A stretch of 64,000 nucleotides of DNA from the NCBI RefSeq assembly GCF_030936135.1, contig NC_082596.1, positions 310,001 to 374,000 of the forward strand, read 5' to 3'. Each line of letters starts with the position of its first letter. Position 1 is the first letter of the stretch. Positions 62,052 through 64,000 of this stretch are shown here, piece by piece. Origin of the DNA: Gavia stellata (taxonomy: Eukaryota > Chordata > Aves > Gaviiformes > Gaviidae). The notes under the pieces are model-generated. The model had not been told where the DNA came from and searched no databases. It saw only the letters and a list, made by a program, of their open reading frames with translations. The translations under genes and the position numbers were made by a program.

Positions 62052-62745
62052 AAACTCCTGGAAGAGTGCGACCGCAATAAGGAGAAGGTGGAGGAGTGCC
62101 AGCGCTACGCCAAGCAGTACATTGATGCCATCAAGGTGTGCCCGATGGCCGTGCCAGCCCGCTCCAGGCTGGCCTCCCTGGGGGTGCCGGGGCAGACGTG
62201 TGGCTGGGGAGGGGCGGCCCGGTGCCTGGCGGCCCCGAAGGGCCTGGGGGGCTTGCCGGGGATGCTGGCCAGCGTGCTGAGGACCCCTCTCCCCGGCAGG
62301 ATTATGAGCTGCAGCTGGTGAGCTTCAAGGCGCAGGTGGAGCCAATGGCCTCTCCGGCCAAAAAGCCCAAAGTACAGTCTGCATCCGACAGCATCATCCA
62401 GGAGGTGAGGGGGGGCCCCTCCGCGCGCAGGCCTGGGGCGCCCCACGGGTCCTGGCATGCGGCTGAGCCCGGGCAGCTCCTTCCCCAGGAGCGGAAGGCT
62501 GCAGGCCTTTGCCGAAGGGGTGGGCACGGGGGGCTGGGGTGCAGGCTTGCCTCCGTCCGGCCCTGCCGCCGCTGGGCTGTGGGGCAGCTGGGCAGGGGGG
62601 TGCCATGGGCCCGCACCGCCCCGCTGACCCCTGCCGTCTGCCACAGTACGTGGACTTGCGGACGCGGTACAGCGAGCTGACCACACTCACGAGCCAGTAC
62701 ATCAAGTTCATCACGGAGACGCTGCGGCGGCTGGAGGAGGAGGAG
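62052..62745 (+). CDS. PLEC: Plectin end of plakin domain, exons before the rod
   Basis: Exons 62052-62135, 62300-62404 and 62647-62745 encode residues about 1249-1344 of isoform 1a: KVEECQRYAKQYIDAIKDYE, SPAKKPKVQSASDSIIQEYV and SELTTLTSQYIKFITETLRR followed by LEEEE. The exon ends in phase 0 at donor gtaggg (62746). In mammals this exon joins the single 3.3 kb rod exon, or skips it in the rodless isoform. That exon is not in the window, so the coding region is truncated by the right edge. Confidence 0.97.
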
Positions 62746-64000
62746 GTAGGGGAGCGGCGTGCGGGCACGTGGGGTGGCATGACTCCGACTGCATTGTCTC
62801 TCCTGCATAACAACGGGGAACATGGTTCATGATGACTGCCGGCCCCCCATCACTAACGCTGGCCCACGGCCTCTAACCCCGCTCTGATCTGGGCTCCTGG
62901 GACCGAAGCTGCTGGCTCTGGGTGCAGCGGGTCTCCGAGCTGAGAGGGCCGGCCGGGGCGGCGTGCAGAGCCGGCTCCGGGCACCGCCGGGCTCTGGTGT
63001 GACTGGTGGTAGGAGGCACTTCCCAGATACACGTAGCGCAGTCAGCATCTGCCTTCCGCATGAACGCTGTGCTCGGGCGCCGCGGGACCGGAGCCCTCGG
63101 GTGTTCTGTCTTGGTAACCTTTCTAACTCTTGGTTTCTGCCCTTGGAAGTCGAGCCGCTTTGCCAGTGCTTTGTCTTGGGGGATGTTTGTGTTGGTGGGG
63201 ATCTAATGGAGGGTAAAAAACCAGGATGACTCTGGCACCCCTGCACCAGGTACTCACTCCGCGCATGTCCCCCTCCCCACGGCACCCCTCCGCCTCACCT
63301 CATGGCTGCCAGCAGCGTGCGCGCCCCTCCTGCCCGCTGCACCCCCGCCCTCCGGAGAGCCACTCACCCCCGCGCTCCTTGCCCTCCTCTGCCTTTGCCT
63401 CTGCTCCCGGGCCCTCGCTGCACCCCTTGGGGTGGTGCGAGGGGACCCACCCCACGGCACGGGGGTCCGGCTCACCCGCATGTGTGCTGCCCAAGCCCGG
63501 GCCCTGCACGGAGCGCGCGCCTGCCTCGCTCACGGTGCATGCGGCACGAGCGCTCTGCGGCACGGCCCCGAGCCACGCGCAAGCAGACAACTGGCTGGCC
63601 GGGTTGCCTGGAGTGGGCCAGTGAGGGGGGGTTCGGACCAGCTGGGGCAGCATGGGCCAGAGCTTGGATTGCTTTCCACGTCGTTGAGGCTTTCCCGGCG
63701 GGGAAAGCTCTGCTGGCACCTCCCTCGGCACCCACTCCCCTCTGTCCTGCTCGCCCCGGTGCTCTGGCTGGGTCTCTCATTCCCCCAAGGTGGTGGCTCT
63801 CCGCGCCGGCCCCTCTCGCACGGGGAGCCCCGGCGAGAGCGGGAGGAGGCTCCCCTCTGCGGGGGGCTGGGGCAGGGCTCTCCCCGGAGGACAGTGGGCA
63901 CGGTGGTGGTGTGCAAGCTGCTCGCATCCGTCTCCATCGCCTCTGGCTTTGCTCGCGCTCCATTCCTTCTCCGTGGTACGTGGGCCATCCCGCTTCCTGC
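62746..64000 (+). other. PLEC: PLEC intron before the rod exon, to window end
   Basis: No coding exon found. The expected start of the rod (RLAEQQRAEERERLAE-like) is not present in any frame. The sequence is less GC-rich than the rest (for example ttggtaacctttctaactct near 63110) and has no tandem repeat. Confidence 0.75.

Overview
The window looks like a very GC-rich, gene-dense vertebrate chromosome segment, most likely from a bird and probably a small microchromosome. The reasons are short introns packed with G- or C-rich minisatellites, a gap of 200 Ns at 29405-29604, and the gene block OPLAH-SMPD5-SPATC1-GRINA-PLEC. This is the same neighbourhood, read in the opposite direction, as human 8q24.3 or mouse chromosome 15. 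The bird assignment is an inference from base composition and gene order; no species-specific marker was used.

Layout. OPLAH (5-oxoprolinase) fills 326-6221 on the + strand and is cut at the left edge, so only its C-terminal HyuB-like half (12 exons) is present. Its poly(A) signal is at 7153. SMPD5, a neutral sphingomyelinase, follows on the - strand (coding 12057 down to 8954, seven coding exons, 503 aa), so the two genes are convergent. After a gene-poor stretch (12850-16550), SPATC1/speriolin lies on the - strand (19358 down to 16646, five coding exons, 419 aa), then GRINA/TMBIM3 on the - strand (24963 down to 22469, six coding exons, 353 aa). GRINA probably starts from a CpG-island promoter near 29.0 kb. 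On the other side of the assembly gap, PLEC (plectin) runs on the + strand from about 30.5 kb past the right edge.

PLEC carries at least four recognisable alternative first exons: 1d at 30644, 1b at 30951, 1c at 35296 and 1a at 40871. All end in the same phase and can join exon 2 at 43634. The two alternative micro-exons of the actin-binding domain are present (2-alpha, 15 nt at 44732; 3-alpha, 36 nt at 45676), as are the constitutive exons through the CH1-CH2 domain, the plakin spectrin repeats, the embedded SH3 domain and the start of the rod at 62745. The isoform 1a reading without the two micro-exons gives 1344 in-frame residues in the window. The giant rod and plakin-repeat exons lie beyond 64000.

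The rest of the sequence is mostly tandem repeats in introns, 3' UTRs and spacers, with unit lengths from 5 to about 93 bp. They create most of the long open frames seen on both strands. I saw no tRNA, rRNA, CRISPR, LINE, SINE or LTR element. The most interesting signals are the first-exon and micro-exon system of plectin, an in-frame GC-AG plectin intron carrying a 1.5 kb minisatellite and an internal GC-box cluster, a minisatellite with about sixteen near-perfect 5' splice-site sequences between GRINA and PLEC, a perfect RFX palindrome near a YY1-like motif, and an unusual density of AP-1 motifs across the 5' part of PLEC.
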